Source: an uncultured Blautia sp. (GTDB lineage: Bacteria; Bacillota; Clostridia; Lachnospirales; Lachnospiraceae). From it: a DNA stretch of 6,055 nucleotides. The notes beneath the pieces are model-generated. The model was not told the origin of the DNA, made no database searches, and worked only from the letters and a program-made list of their open reading frames with translations. A program made the position numbers and the translations under genes. Of the stretch, positions 1-6,055 are shown one piece after another; the stretch's first letter is position 1, and each line of letters begins with the position of its first letter. The stretch is from assembly GCA_934408705.1 (NCBI GenBank), contig CAKRVL010000126.1:1-6055 (forward strand). The letters are read 5' to 3'.

Positions 1-194
1 AACAGGTACATTTCGCCTTCTTCTGCTTTATGTACACCGGTAATTACTTTAATGAAGGTAGATTTACCTGCACCGTTTTCGCCCATCAGTGCATGAACTT
101 CGCCAGGCTTTAACTGGAACTGTACATTGTTCAGTGCTTTAACGCCGGGAAAAATTTTTGTAATGCCTTTTAACTCAAGAACATATTCAGACAC
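1..194 (-). CDS. Sugar ABC transporter ATP-binding protein, N-terminal fragment
   Basis: This is the cytoplasmic ATPase subunit of a monosaccharide importer, of the tandem-ATPase RbsA/MglA/XylG kind. Only the first 64 residues are in the window; the gene continues past position 1. The protein opens [20 protein letters not shown], the usual start of this family. It carries a complete Walker A motif GENGAGKST at residues 38-46, with the nucleotide-binding Lys44, followed by the typical helix and the [11 protein letters not shown] stretch. I chose the GTG at 194-192 because GGGAGGAG lies 8 nt upstream and no ATG is suitably placed. Family knowledge says such ATPases work with a permease and a periplasmic-type binding protein, neither of which is visible here. 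It is divergent from the two-component operon, so it is a plausible target of that regulator. Substrate cannot be told from this fragment; ribose, xylose, galactose or rhamnose-type sugars are all possible. Confidence 0.93.
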   Translation of the reverse strand, partial: MSEYVLELKGITKIFPGVKALNNVQFQLKPGEVHALMGENGAGKSTFIKVITGVHKAEEGEMYL

Positions 195-202
195 GGCTTT
201 TT

Positions 203-210
203 CTCCTCCC
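203..210 (-). promoter_or_regulatory. Ribosome binding site of the ABC ATPase (sets a GTG start)
   Basis: On the minus strand GGGAGGAG ends 8 nt before the GTG at 194-192. It is a near-perfect Shine-Dalgarno sequence and is the reason the non-ATG start is accepted. Confidence 0.85.
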
Positions 211-227
211 TTTCTTGATCTGACTTT

Positions 228-256
228 ATTCTATCATTGGTCACTTTGTTTGGAAA
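228..256 (-). promoter_or_regulatory. Candidate sigma-A promoter of the ABC transporter operon
   Basis: On the minus strand TTTCCA (complement of 251-256, 4 of 6 matches to TTGACA) lies 17 nt from TAGAAT (complement of 228-233, 5 of 6 matches to TATAAT). Transcription would begin near position 221, leaving a leader of about 27 nt with the ribosome binding site in it. The weak -35 is what one expects of an activator-dependent promoter, and the first box of the AT-rich repeat ladder (261-270) sits only 4 bp upstream of it. This is a consensus match by eye, not proof. Confidence 0.5.
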
Positions 257-260
257 TGGG

Positions 261-338
261 AAAATATTTTGAAACAGGGTAAAATATTTTCCACTTAATG
301 GGTAAAATTTTCCACTTATTTTTGAATTTTCCACAAAT
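261..338. repeat. Ladder of four AT-rich boxes, candidate regulator operators
   Basis: Four related boxes lie in the same orientation. The TTTT tracts begin at 267, 287, 308 and 327, so steps are 20, 21 and 19 bp, about two helical turns each. The first two boxes share AAAATATTTT (261-270 and 281-290); the third is AAAATTTT (304-311); the fourth is GAATTTT (324-330). Boxes two to four share TTTTCCAC exactly (287-294, 308-315, 327-334). Boxes two and three are longer direct repeats with GGGTAAAA before the T tract and CCACTTA after it (277-297 and 300-318). Same-face direct repeats just upstream of a -35 fit an AraC-type activator, and the response regulator encoded next door has such a domain. 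The repeats are seen; the binding protein is inferred. Confidence 0.7.
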
Positions 339-362
339 CAAATGGGGTTTGGTATCGTATTT

Positions 363-392
363 TTGATATTATTGTGTTATGATGTGTTTAAT
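363..392 (+). promoter_or_regulatory. Candidate promoter of the two-component operon
   Basis: TTGATA (363-368, 5 of 6 matches) is followed after 18 nt by TTTAAT (387-392, 5 of 6 matches). Transcription would begin near 399 and give a leader of about 58 nt that includes the hairpin at 418-434. The surrounding DNA is very AT-rich, so chance matches are possible. Confidence 0.45.
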
Positions 393-417
393 ATTTTGTA
401 ATCTATTAATTGTGAAC

Positions 418-434
418 TCCGGGATTTTCCCGGA
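418..434 (+). promoter_or_regulatory. Perfect inverted repeat in the regulator leader
   Basis: TCCGGGA and TCCCGGA form a perfect 7-bp stem with a TTT loop. It stands out as GC-rich in an AT-rich leader. It lies about 11 nt before the likely Shine-Dalgarno (CGGAGA, 445-450) of the gene starting at 457. No T run follows, so it is not an intrinsic terminator. It could be an RNA hairpin affecting stability or translation, or a DNA operator; the sequence does not decide. Confidence 0.5.
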
Positions 435-456
435 TAAGAGATAACGGAGATTCATT

Positions 457-2013
457 ATGAAATTACTGATCGTAGATGATGAGGAGCTTACACGTACCGG
501 CGTGATTTCTTCAATCGACTGGCAATCCATTGGGATTGAAGAGGTGCTTCAGGCTGATGATGGTTTGAATGGGATTGAAGTGGCCCGGACACACCAGCCG
601 GACATAGTATTATGTGACGTGCGTATGCCCCGTATGGATGGAATTGCCATGCTGGAGCGTCTCGAGGATATTCTACCTGATATTGTTCCTGTTTTTATGA
701 GTGGATATTCAGACAAGGAGTACCTGAAGGCAGCCATCAAGCTTAAGGCTGTGAATTACATTGAAAAGCCTCTGAATCCTGATGAGATCCGGGAAGCCAT
801 TATTGAAGCCAGGGATCTGTGCCTTGAGAAAAAACGTGCCAGACATAACCAGTCCATTCATTCCATGGAGAGTGCTTCACGTCTGGCACTTCTGCTTACT
901 CAGCCATACGCCCACACGAAGGAGAATATTGAACAGCTGATTCAGGAGCTTTCTCTTCCCATAAGCTCTTCCACAGCCTTTACTGCTATTGTTCTCAAAA
1001 CAGATACCGAAGAGGATTTTCCTCTTTCAGAGGCAAATGCTATGTATATGTCTGTTCGGGAATTTCTGAAGGCCTTCCATATGGATTGTATCTTTGTGGA
1101 AAAGCATGTACAATATATGGTTTATTTTTTACTTGGTCCTGTACCCGGCCCTGCTGTGAGAAAAAGCATAGAAGATTTTTTTTGCAATCTTTATTCCCGA
1201 TACACCAGATTCTGCATTGCTGCGGGAGACACACTTACAGGGATTTCAAGGGCTTACCAGTCCTATACTTCTGCTGTTATTCTTTTACAGAACAGCTTCT
1301 TTTTCCCTGCAGGTACATTTTTATCTCCATTTAACGAGAGTTTTTCAGGAAAGACAGCAGAGCTTCCGGCCAGCCCTGAAAATGAATTTCTTACCATTCT
1401 TACAAATAAAAACAAAGAAAAATCAGAGCTGTTCCTGGATAAGCTGTTTCAGTATCATTACCAGAATCAAAGGATTTTGCCGAATCAGGCCAAAGATTTG
1501 TATTACAAATTATTCCGTGCATTGGACGAAGCAGCTCGTCAGTTGAAACTAACTCAATATAATGCCCAGGAGAATCTGATAGATGCATTGGAGAAAACAT
1601 TTTCCTTCAATGAATTACACCAGAAGCTTTCCCAAAAGACAGATGATTTTTTCCAGACTGCTGTCAACACAGAAGAAGAAAATTCTACAATTTTTCTTAT
1701 AAAGGATTACATTGGACAGAAATATATGAATGAAACCCTATCTGTAAAGGATATCAGCGAGCATGTATTTCTTTCCACCTCCTATGTGTGTACCTTCTTT
1801 AAGAATGAGACAGGACAGACCTTGAATCAATATCTGACAGAATACAGAATGGAAAAGGCCAAGCAGCTGCTGGCAGATCCCAGATATAAGATTTCCGATA
1901 TTTCTTCTCGCGTGGGATACAGTGATGGTAATTATTTCGGCAAGAGCTTTAAGAAATATACCGGATTGTCCCCCTCTGAGTACAGAGATAAAAAGGAAGG
2001 TGAGATCATTTGA
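457..2013 (+). CDS. YesN-type response regulator, AraC family DNA-binding domain
   Basis: This is a cytoplasmic transcription factor, 518 residues. The receiver domain covers about residues 1-125, with the acidic pair Asp7-Asp8, phosphoacceptor Asp54 (in VLCDVRMPRMDG), Ser82 and Lys104 all in place, so it should be phosphorylated normally. Residues about 135-400 are a family-typical linker region to which I can assign no clear domain. The C-terminal AraC/XylS domain spans about 409-512 with two helix-turn-helix units: about 428-453 (LSVKDISEHVFLSTSYVCTFF) and 478-503 (KISDISSRVGYSDGNYFGKSF), the second carrying the highly conserved family signature. The ATG at 457 has CGGAGA 6 nt upstream. 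The stop overlaps the start of the histidine kinase gene, so the two are co-transcribed and surely partners. YesN-type regulators usually control adjacent carbohydrate uptake genes; here the divergent ABC transporter is the best target, by inference. Confidence 0.95.
   Translation: MKLLIVDDEELTRTGVISSIDWQSIGIEEVLQADDGLNGIEVARTHQPDIVLCDVRMPRMDGIAMLERLEDILPDIVPVFMSGYSDKEYLKAAIKLKAVNYIEKPLNPDEIREAIIEARDLCLEKKRARHNQSIHSMESASRLALLLTQPYAHTKENIEQLIQELSLPISSSTAFTAIVLKTDTEEDFPLSEANAMYMSVREFLKAFHMDCIFVEKHVQYMVYFLLGPVPGPAVRKSIEDFFCNLYSRYTRFCIAAGDTLTGISRAYQSYTSAVILLQNSFFFPAGTFLSPFNESFSGKTAELPASPENEFLTILTNKNKEKSELFLDKLFQYHYQNQRILPNQAKDLYYKLFRALDEAARQLKLTQYNAQENLIDALEKTFSFNELHQKLSQKTDDFFQTAVNTEEENSTIFLIKDYIGQKYMNETLSVKDISEHVFLSTSYVCTFFKNETGQTLNQYLTEYRMEKAKQLLADPRYKISDISSRVGYSDGNYFGKSFKKYTGLSPSEYRDKKEGEII
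1993..2013 (+). promoter_or_regulatory. Translational coupling site: TTGA overlap with TTG start
   Basis: The regulator stop TGA (2011-2013) shares bases with the kinase start TTG (2010-2012), giving a 4-nt TTGA overlap. AAGGAAGG at 1993-2000 lies 9 nt before the TTG and can serve as ribosome binding site. The TTG is the only sensible start: the residues after it (KKLKQWYQDLNLQSKF, then a membrane helix) are the normal beginning of this kinase family. Confidence 0.8.
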
Positions 2014-3839
2014 AGAAGCTTAAGCAATGGTATCAGGACCTGAATCTGCAATCCAAGTTCACCCTGGTGCTTCTGATGATCGTAGCAATTCCTGCAATTG
2101 CCATTTTCCTTTTTTTCTATGGAAAAGCCTATGACATGGTGGTTTCCTATACTATCCGCCAGGAGCAGGACCGTTCCTTGGAAACAGCACCGCTTATCGA
2201 AGAATCCATCCAGAAGGTGCTGGACGTAAGCGAAGAGATTTCTTCCCTTGATTTCTACCAGACGCTCTTTAAAAATACTATAACCGGATCATTTTCGGAG
2301 CTGGCTGCTTCCTCTGATGCAGCCACATTTACTAAAAAGATCCAGAAAATGATTGCAGATACTCCTGTGACCAATGTAAAGATTTACCTGGAGATTCCTA
2401 AGGATTCTTCTGATATAAATGCGTTGCTGGAAAATGAAAATCTGAAGGATACTTTTCTTCCTCTTGATCAGGCCCGTGGAACCTACTGGTATGGAATTTT
2501 CCGTGGAAGCCGTGTTTCCCAGTTATTCTGTCCTTCCTTTTATCTTGGTACAAAGGAGCAGAGTACATACGGAGATCAGGCGTATATCACTCATGCTTCT
2601 GTGATCTTCGACAACGGAACCTATGATGCATATATGGCAGTCTACTATTCCGGACAGGAGTTCCAGCAGATTTTATCCAAAAATCTCACTCAGGATGGCA
2701 GTGTTTCTTACATCATGAATGAACGAAACAACCTGGTTTCTGCATCCAGCAATTCTCTTGCCGGTATTTACTGGCTGGATTATGATAAGATCATGGAATC
2801 TTATATGTCCTCCAACAGTTTTATAGAACAGGATATTCTGGGGCAGACTGTTTACGTTGGCTTCTACAGGATCAAACAGCCAGGCTGGTTTATGGTAACT
2901 GTACTCCCATCCCGGCCTCTTATCAGGCAGAGTAATATACTGATGCTTCAGTTTTTGTCCATTTATATTGCAGTGCTGGTTCTTGCATTTTTGCTTGCCA
3001 ATACATTGTCAAACTCTATTACAAAGCGAATTTCCTCAGTTATCAGCCAGATGCGCACTGTCCGCCACGGACCACCTACTCCTATGGAAAGTCCCAGTGC
3101 ACACGATGAGATTGGCGATCTCATTGATACTTATAACTATATGACCAGGAAAATGAATCAGCTGATGGAGAAACAGGCACAGGCTGCGGAGGATCTTCGT
3201 ATTGCAGAGTTCAATTCCCTCCAGGCACAGATCAATCCTCATTTTTTATATAATACTATGGATATGATCAACTGGATGGCACAGCAGGGGCGAACCTCTG
3301 AAATTTGCAACGCGGTACAGAGCCTTTCCCGTTTCTACAAGCTGACTCTCAGCCGCAAAAAAGGAATCAGCACCATTGCAAAAGAAGAGGAACATGTTTC
3401 CATCTATGTCCATCTGCAAAATATGCGCTACCACGACAGCATCTCCTTCATTTCCGATATTCCGGATGAACTGATGGAATACCAGATTCCGAAGCTGACT
3501 CTGCAGCCGGTTGTGGAAAATTCCATACTACACGGTATACTGGAGAAGCCCTCCAAGTCCGGAACTATTGTTCTTACCGGATGGATGGAGGATGAGGATA
3601 TTGTGCTTTTGATTTCTGATGATGGTGTGGGTATTGCTCCTGACAAGCTGCCCATGATCTTATCCGGTGAAGGAACCAGCATTTCCGGTGGAACTAATAT
3701 TGCAATCTACAACACTCATCGAAGGCTTCAGGTGCTCTATGGCACAGATTATGGATTAACGTACTCCAGTGCTGTAGGAAAAGGAACCGAAGTTCAGATC
3801 CGGATTCCTGCAAAAAAAGATGAGACATCAGCTAAATAA
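2010..3839 (+). CDS. YesM-type membrane sensor histidine kinase
   Basis: This 609-residue inner-membrane kinase senses an outside signal and phosphorylates the regulator encoded just upstream. A short basic N-terminus leads into membrane helix 1 (about 16-38). An extracellular sensor region follows (about 40-305); its layout resembles double Cache domains, a judgement by eye. Membrane helix 2 is about 308-331. A HAMP linker (about 331-385, with DEIGDL) leads to the His_kinase domain, where ALQAQINPHFLYN-like sequence (403-415) carries the phosphorylated His411. The ATPase domain shows the N box QPVVENSILHG (Asn504), the G1 box DDGVG (537-541), a GGTNIAIYNTHRRL G2 region (560-573) and GKGTEV (590-595). 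All catalytic motifs look intact. The gene ends 18 nt before a strong hairpin terminator. In this family the ligand may be a sugar, an oligosaccharide or a sugar-loaded binding protein; the sequence does not say which. Confidence 0.95.
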   Translation: MKKLKQWYQDLNLQSKFTLVLLMIVAIPAIAIFLFFYGKAYDMVVSYTIRQEQDRSLETAPLIEESIQKVLDVSEEISSLDFYQTLFKNTITGSFSELAASSDAATFTKKIQKMIADTPVTNVKIYLEIPKDSSDINALLENENLKDTFLPLDQARGTYWYGIFRGSRVSQLFCPSFYLGTKEQSTYGDQAYITHASVIFDNGTYDAYMAVYYSGQEFQQILSKNLTQDGSVSYIMNERNNLVSASSNSLAGIYWLDYDKIMESYMSSNSFIEQDILGQTVYVGFYRIKQPGWFMVTVLPSRPLIRQSNILMLQFLSIYIAVLVLAFLLANTLSNSITKRISSVISQMRTVRHGPPTPMESPSAHDEIGDLIDTYNYMTRKMNQLMEKQAQAAEDLRIAEFNSLQAQINPHFLYNTMDMINWMAQQGRTSEICNAVQSLSRFYKLTLSRKKGISTIAKEEEHVSIYVHLQNMRYHDSISFISDIPDELMEYQIPKLTLQPVVENSILHGILEKPSKSGTIVLTGWMEDEDIVLLISDDGVGIAPDKLPMILSGEGTSISGGTNIAIYNTHRRLQVLYGTDYGLTYSSAVGKGTEVQIRIPAKKDETSAK

Positions 3840-3852
3840 CGATCTATGAACC

Positions 3853-3904
3853 AAAAAGAGCCTCGAAGCAAATGTCTGGTTAAATGACATTCGCCACGGG
3901 GCTC
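3853..3904. terminator. Bidirectional intrinsic terminator between convergent operons
   Basis: A long hairpin occupies 3858-3904: 19 paired positions on each side with a 9-nt loop (3877-3885). The outer arm is GAGCC/GGCTC and the inner arm AATGTC/GACATT; there are two mismatches and two G-T wobbles when read on the minus strand. On the minus strand it is followed by TTTTT (complement of 3853-3857), a textbook terminator 22 nt after the isomerase stop. On the plus strand it is followed by CTTATTTCTTT, a poorer but usable U-rich tail 18 nt after the kinase stop. Confidence 0.85.
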
Positions 3905-3926
3905 CTTATTTCTTTGATTATATAAA

Positions 3927-5345
3927 TTATCTGGTTACGATATCAACCGGCACGTTAAAGATCTTGGCTACCTTGAGAATTGTATCAATATGTCTGCCTG
4001 TTGCAGCTGCCATATGATGTGTCGGGCCTGCCTCGCTCCAACGATTTACAAATTCTCTTGCTCCGCATGTGAAGCGTGTTCTCATGTTGGTATCGCCGAA
4101 GGAAAGGATCGGTCCTTCCTCGTTAATACCCTCAGCAACAACGAATTTGAAACGTCCGTCAGCATCCTGTGTAATTGCAAGATAAGTAACAGGACCTGTA
4201 TATGGATAAAACTGTGTCAGATATCCGCCGCCTGTTTTACCATGGAATACAGGAACGATCTTCATTGTAGGCTTCTTATCGGAAATATCCGCATCACCAC
4301 TTCCGGAATGACCGATAATGCAGATATCATCATTAAAATCAATGGAGTACATCTCAGAAAGCTGACCTGTACCGGAAATTGTCTTCAGAATACTCATTGC
4401 CATAGCAACCTTCATGTCACCCTCAACAGCACATGCAGTACCCTGCTTGATCAGCATGGAAAATGCCGGAATCAGCATACTGTCAAGTACGCCAGCCTTG
4501 CCCTGTGCAAATCCGTCATAGTGGGAAGCGATCATTCCAAGATGTTCCTCTTTTACCCACTTTTCAAATGCTACAACGTATTTTGCCATATCCCATACTT
4601 TTTCAATTGTTCCGCCGCCTTCAATATCAAAGGTATCCAGAATATCCTGAGCTTTTGCACGGATAGCATCTTCATCTGTAATGTCATCAGCGATTGCCCA
4701 CATTTTCTCCCAGTCAAACTGCTTGGTATAGAGGAACATTCTGTTATACAGGTTTGTCTCATCAATATAAAGATCCATCATACCCGGATAAGGTCTTCCA
4801 ATCTGTGCAATATTTGTATCACGGAATCTTCTTCTTACCTGAGCCGCTTTACACCAGTCTTCGATCTCAGCCTGAACTCCTGGATCTCCGCCTTCTACAA
4901 CACCTGTAATAACAGCATGTCTCTTTCCGGCTCTCTCAAGGTCTGCAACTGCTTCTCCTACAGCACCGCAGGCATAGCCTTCACCAAGCCATGTAGCAAT
5001 ATCTGTGTGATCGTAATCCAGCGCTTTCAGCTTCTGAACATTTACCAGAACAACCGGAACATTAAGGTCACGAATTGCAGGAAGCATATTGTAGGAAGTA
5101 GCATAGGTTAACATCTGAAGGAAAACAAGGTCAACATCTGCAGCACGGAATTTATCTCCTGCAGCCATGGACTGTTCCTTTGTTGTTACCATACCTCCGT
5201 CAATAATTTCTACCGTATCTGGAATCGTTTTCTTAAAAGCCTCATACTGAGCCTCAAACTCAGGCACCAGTGACGGGAACTGAGGCAGATATGCTCCTAA
5301 CGCAATAGAAAATACACCAACTTTTGCTTTTGTGTTTACTAACAT
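3927..5345 (-). CDS. L-arabinose/L-fucose isomerase family protein
   Basis: This is a complete 472-residue cytoplasmic ketol isomerase, expected to turn an aldose (arabinose, fucose, rhamnose or similar) into its ketose with a divalent metal. The C-terminal half can be lined up by memory with E. coli AraA: VEGDMK (Glu308) with AEGDWK, SEMYSIDF (Glu331) with the FMEDYTYHF region, IIGHSGSGD (His346) with LGSHMLEV, and GPTHHMAAA (His443-His444) with GGAHHTVF. These are the metal and catalytic positions of AraA (Glu306, Glu333, His350, His450), so the active site looks intact. Length matches AraA (about 475-500), not FucI (about 590) or RhaA (about 415-420). The frame is open up to an ATG at 5375, but the ATG at 5345 has AGGAGG 8 nt upstream and begins the conserved part, so I use it. 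It follows the rhamnulokinase gene by 71 nt, evidently in one operon. True substrate is unknown. Confidence 0.88.
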   Translation of the reverse strand: MLVNTKAKVGVFSIALGAYLPQFPSLVPEFEAQYEAFKKTIPDTVEIIDGGMVTTKEQSMAAGDKFRAADVDLVFLQMLTYATSYNMLPAIRDLNVPVVLVNVQKLKALDYDHTDIATWLGEGYACGAVGEAVADLERAGKRHAVITGVVEGGDPGVQAEIEDWCKAAQVRRRFRDTNIAQIGRPYPGMMDLYIDETNLYNRMFLYTKQFDWEKMWAIADDITDEDAIRAKAQDILDTFDIEGGGTIEKVWDMAKYVVAFEKWVKEEHLGMIASHYDGFAQGKAGVLDSMLIPAFSMLIKQGTACAVEGDMKVAMAMSILKTISGTGQLSEMYSIDFNDDICIIGHSGSGDADISDKKPTMKIVPVFHGKTGGGYLTQFYPYTGPVTYLAITQDADGRFKFVVAEGINEEGPILSFGDTNMRTRFTCGAREFVNRWSEAGPTHHMAAATGRHIDTILKVAKIFNVPVDIVTR

Positions 5346-5353
5346 TTGTAGTA

Positions 5354-5359
5354 CCTCCT
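5354..5359 (-). promoter_or_regulatory. Ribosome binding site fixing the isomerase start
   Basis: AGGAGG on the minus strand sits 8 nt before the ATG at 5345-5343. It lies inside the first ten codons of the longer open frame that begins at 5375, so the longer start, which has no comparable ribosome binding site, is unlikely. The rest of the 71-nt gap (5346-5416) shows no hairpin terminator and no clear promoter, which supports read-through from the kinase gene. Confidence 0.85.
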
Positions 5360-5416
5360 GTTTAATTTGATTCACGTATATTCCGGCTGTACTGAATGCT
5401 CAAAAGATCTATTTCA

Positions 5417-6055
5417 TCAAGCCTTATATACTTTAATTCCGAAGGACTCATGAATGGTTGTACGAGCCTCTTCGATTGATTTAAACTCTTCTGCTTTCAG
5501 CATCTGAGCTGTAATGTTACCAATTGCAGTTGCCTCTCCAGGACCTGCATGAACCTCTTTACCTGTAGCCTTTGCAGTCAGCTCGTTAAGGTAGCCCGCA
5601 TTGGAGCCACCACCAACTACATGGATACGGCTGAAGGTTCTTCCTGTCATCTCTTCCAGTTCTTTTGCTGTCTTTGCATAGCACTCAGCAAGACTGGTGT
5701 AAATAACAGTTGCAATCTCACCTAATGTCTCCGGAACCTTCTGACCGGTTCTGCGGCAGTAATCCTTAACCTCTTCGATCATACTCTCCGGGGAAAGGAA
5801 GCATTCATCATTTGCATCTACTCTGGATGGGAAATCCTTTGCTTCCTCTGCCATCTGACAGATTTCTGCAAATCCGTATTTATCATCATATTCATGACGA
5901 ACAGACTGGATCATCCAAAGTCCCATGATGTTTTTCAGATAACGGAATCTTCCTGCATAACCGCCTTCATTAGTGAAGTTCATCTCACAGCTCTTCTTGG
6001 AGCAGTCAGCTTTCTCTCTTTCAATACCCATCAGTGACCATGTTCCGGAGCTGAT
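5417..6055 (-). CDS. rhaB: Rhamnulokinase, C-terminal part
   Basis: This is an FGGY-family sugar kinase that phosphorylates L-rhamnulose at O-1 with ATP in the cytoplasm; only its last 212 residues lie in the window and the gene continues beyond 6055. Visible motifs match RhaB closely: ISSGTWSLMG at the very beginning of the fragment, NFTNEGGYAGRFRYLKNIMG (about residues 26-45 of the fragment), RVDANDECFLSPESM, then the FGGY ATP-binding signature HVVGGGSNAGYLNEL and AGPGEATAIGN. The NEGG, KNIMGLW and NPDD/NDE-F-P-like stretches separate RhaB from xylulokinase and glycerol kinase. The reading frame is unbroken, and ends TGA at 5419-5417. It precedes the isomerase gene in the same operon. RhaB relatives can accept other ketoses such as fuculose, so rhamnose is probable but not certain. 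Confidence 0.9.
   Translation of the reverse strand: MSSGTWSLMGIEREKADCSKKSCEMNFTNEGGYAGRFRYLKNIMGLWMIQSVRHEYDDKYGFAEICQMAEEAKDFPSRVDANDECFLSPESMIEEVKDYCRRTGQKVPETLGEIATVIYTSLAECYAKTAKELEEMTGRTFSRIHVVGGGSNAGYLNELTAKATGKEVHAGPGEATAIGNITAQMLKAEEFKSIEEARTTIHESFGIKVYKA

Noticed and set aside
221..243. TGAC and GTCA flanking the -10 of the ABC promoter as a possible repressor palindrome.
   Set aside because: The arms are only 4 bp, 15 bp apart, with no further symmetry; this is easily chance.
287..335. Three DnaA-box-like sequences (TTTTCCACA at 327-335, TTTTCCACT at 287-295 and 308-316) in AT-rich DNA, suggestive of a replication origin.
   Set aside because: Only the copy at 327-335 fits the relaxed TTWTNCACA consensus; the shared part extends well beyond the box in both directions, the spacing is regular, and the neighbours are sugar genes rather than dnaA, dnaN or a plasmid rep gene. 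An operator array explains it better, though DnaA binding cannot be excluded.
195..456. Possible riboswitch or CcpA (cre) site in the divergent region.
   Set aside because: No known riboswitch core is recognisable, and no stretch fits the cre consensus with its central CG convincingly.
1086..1546. Overlapping small plus-strand open frames (82 and 109 codons) within the response regulator gene.
   Set aside because: They are out-of-frame shadows in the linker region of a continuous, intact regulator frame; there is no frameshift and no family similarity.
3990..5111. A 373-codon plus-strand open frame antisense to the isomerase gene.
   Set aside because: It lies wholly inside a well-supported gene, its product is rich in Cys, Ser and Asn with no recognisable domain, and it has no clear ribosome binding site. 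Long antisense open frames arise readily from codon bias.

Overview
The window looks like chromosomal DNA of a Gram-positive, moderately low-GC anaerobe of the Clostridia, probably a gut Lachnospiraceae member. This is inferred from strong AGGAGG-type ribosome binding sites, use of GTG and TTG starts, a YesM/YesN-type two-component pair beside sugar genes, and general codon style. No 16S or other marker is present, so the genus is not fixed.

Layout. Positions 1-194 (minus strand) hold the first 64 codons of a sugar ABC transporter ATPase of the RbsA/MglA/XylG type, which runs off the left edge. Positions 195-456 are a divergent regulatory region. It contains a candidate sigma-A-type promoter for each direction, a ladder of four AT-rich sites spaced 19-21 bp, and a hairpin just before the right-hand gene. 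Positions 457-3839 (plus strand) are a two-gene operon: a 518-residue response regulator (receiver plus AraC-type DNA-binding domain), then a 609-residue membrane sensor histidine kinase, joined by a 4-base TTGA overlap. A long hairpin at 3858-3904 can terminate both this operon and the convergent one. Positions 3927-6055 (minus strand) are sugar catabolism genes in the order kinase then isomerase: the C-terminal 212 residues of a rhamnulokinase (RhaB) and a complete 472-residue isomerase of the L-arabinose/L-fucose isomerase type.

How it may work together (inference). The kinase would sense an extracellular sugar or sugar-binding signal. The phosphorylated AraC-type regulator would bind the repeat ladder directly upstream of the -35 of the divergent ABC transporter promoter and switch on uptake. 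The imported sugar, likely a 6-deoxyhexose or pentose, would then be isomerised and phosphorylated by the isomerase and kinase. The most interesting points are the operator-like ladder and the pairing of a rhamnulokinase with an isomerase that is not the usual RhaA. I see no mobile element, CRISPR array, tRNA or rRNA, and nothing that clearly amounts to a wholly new system.
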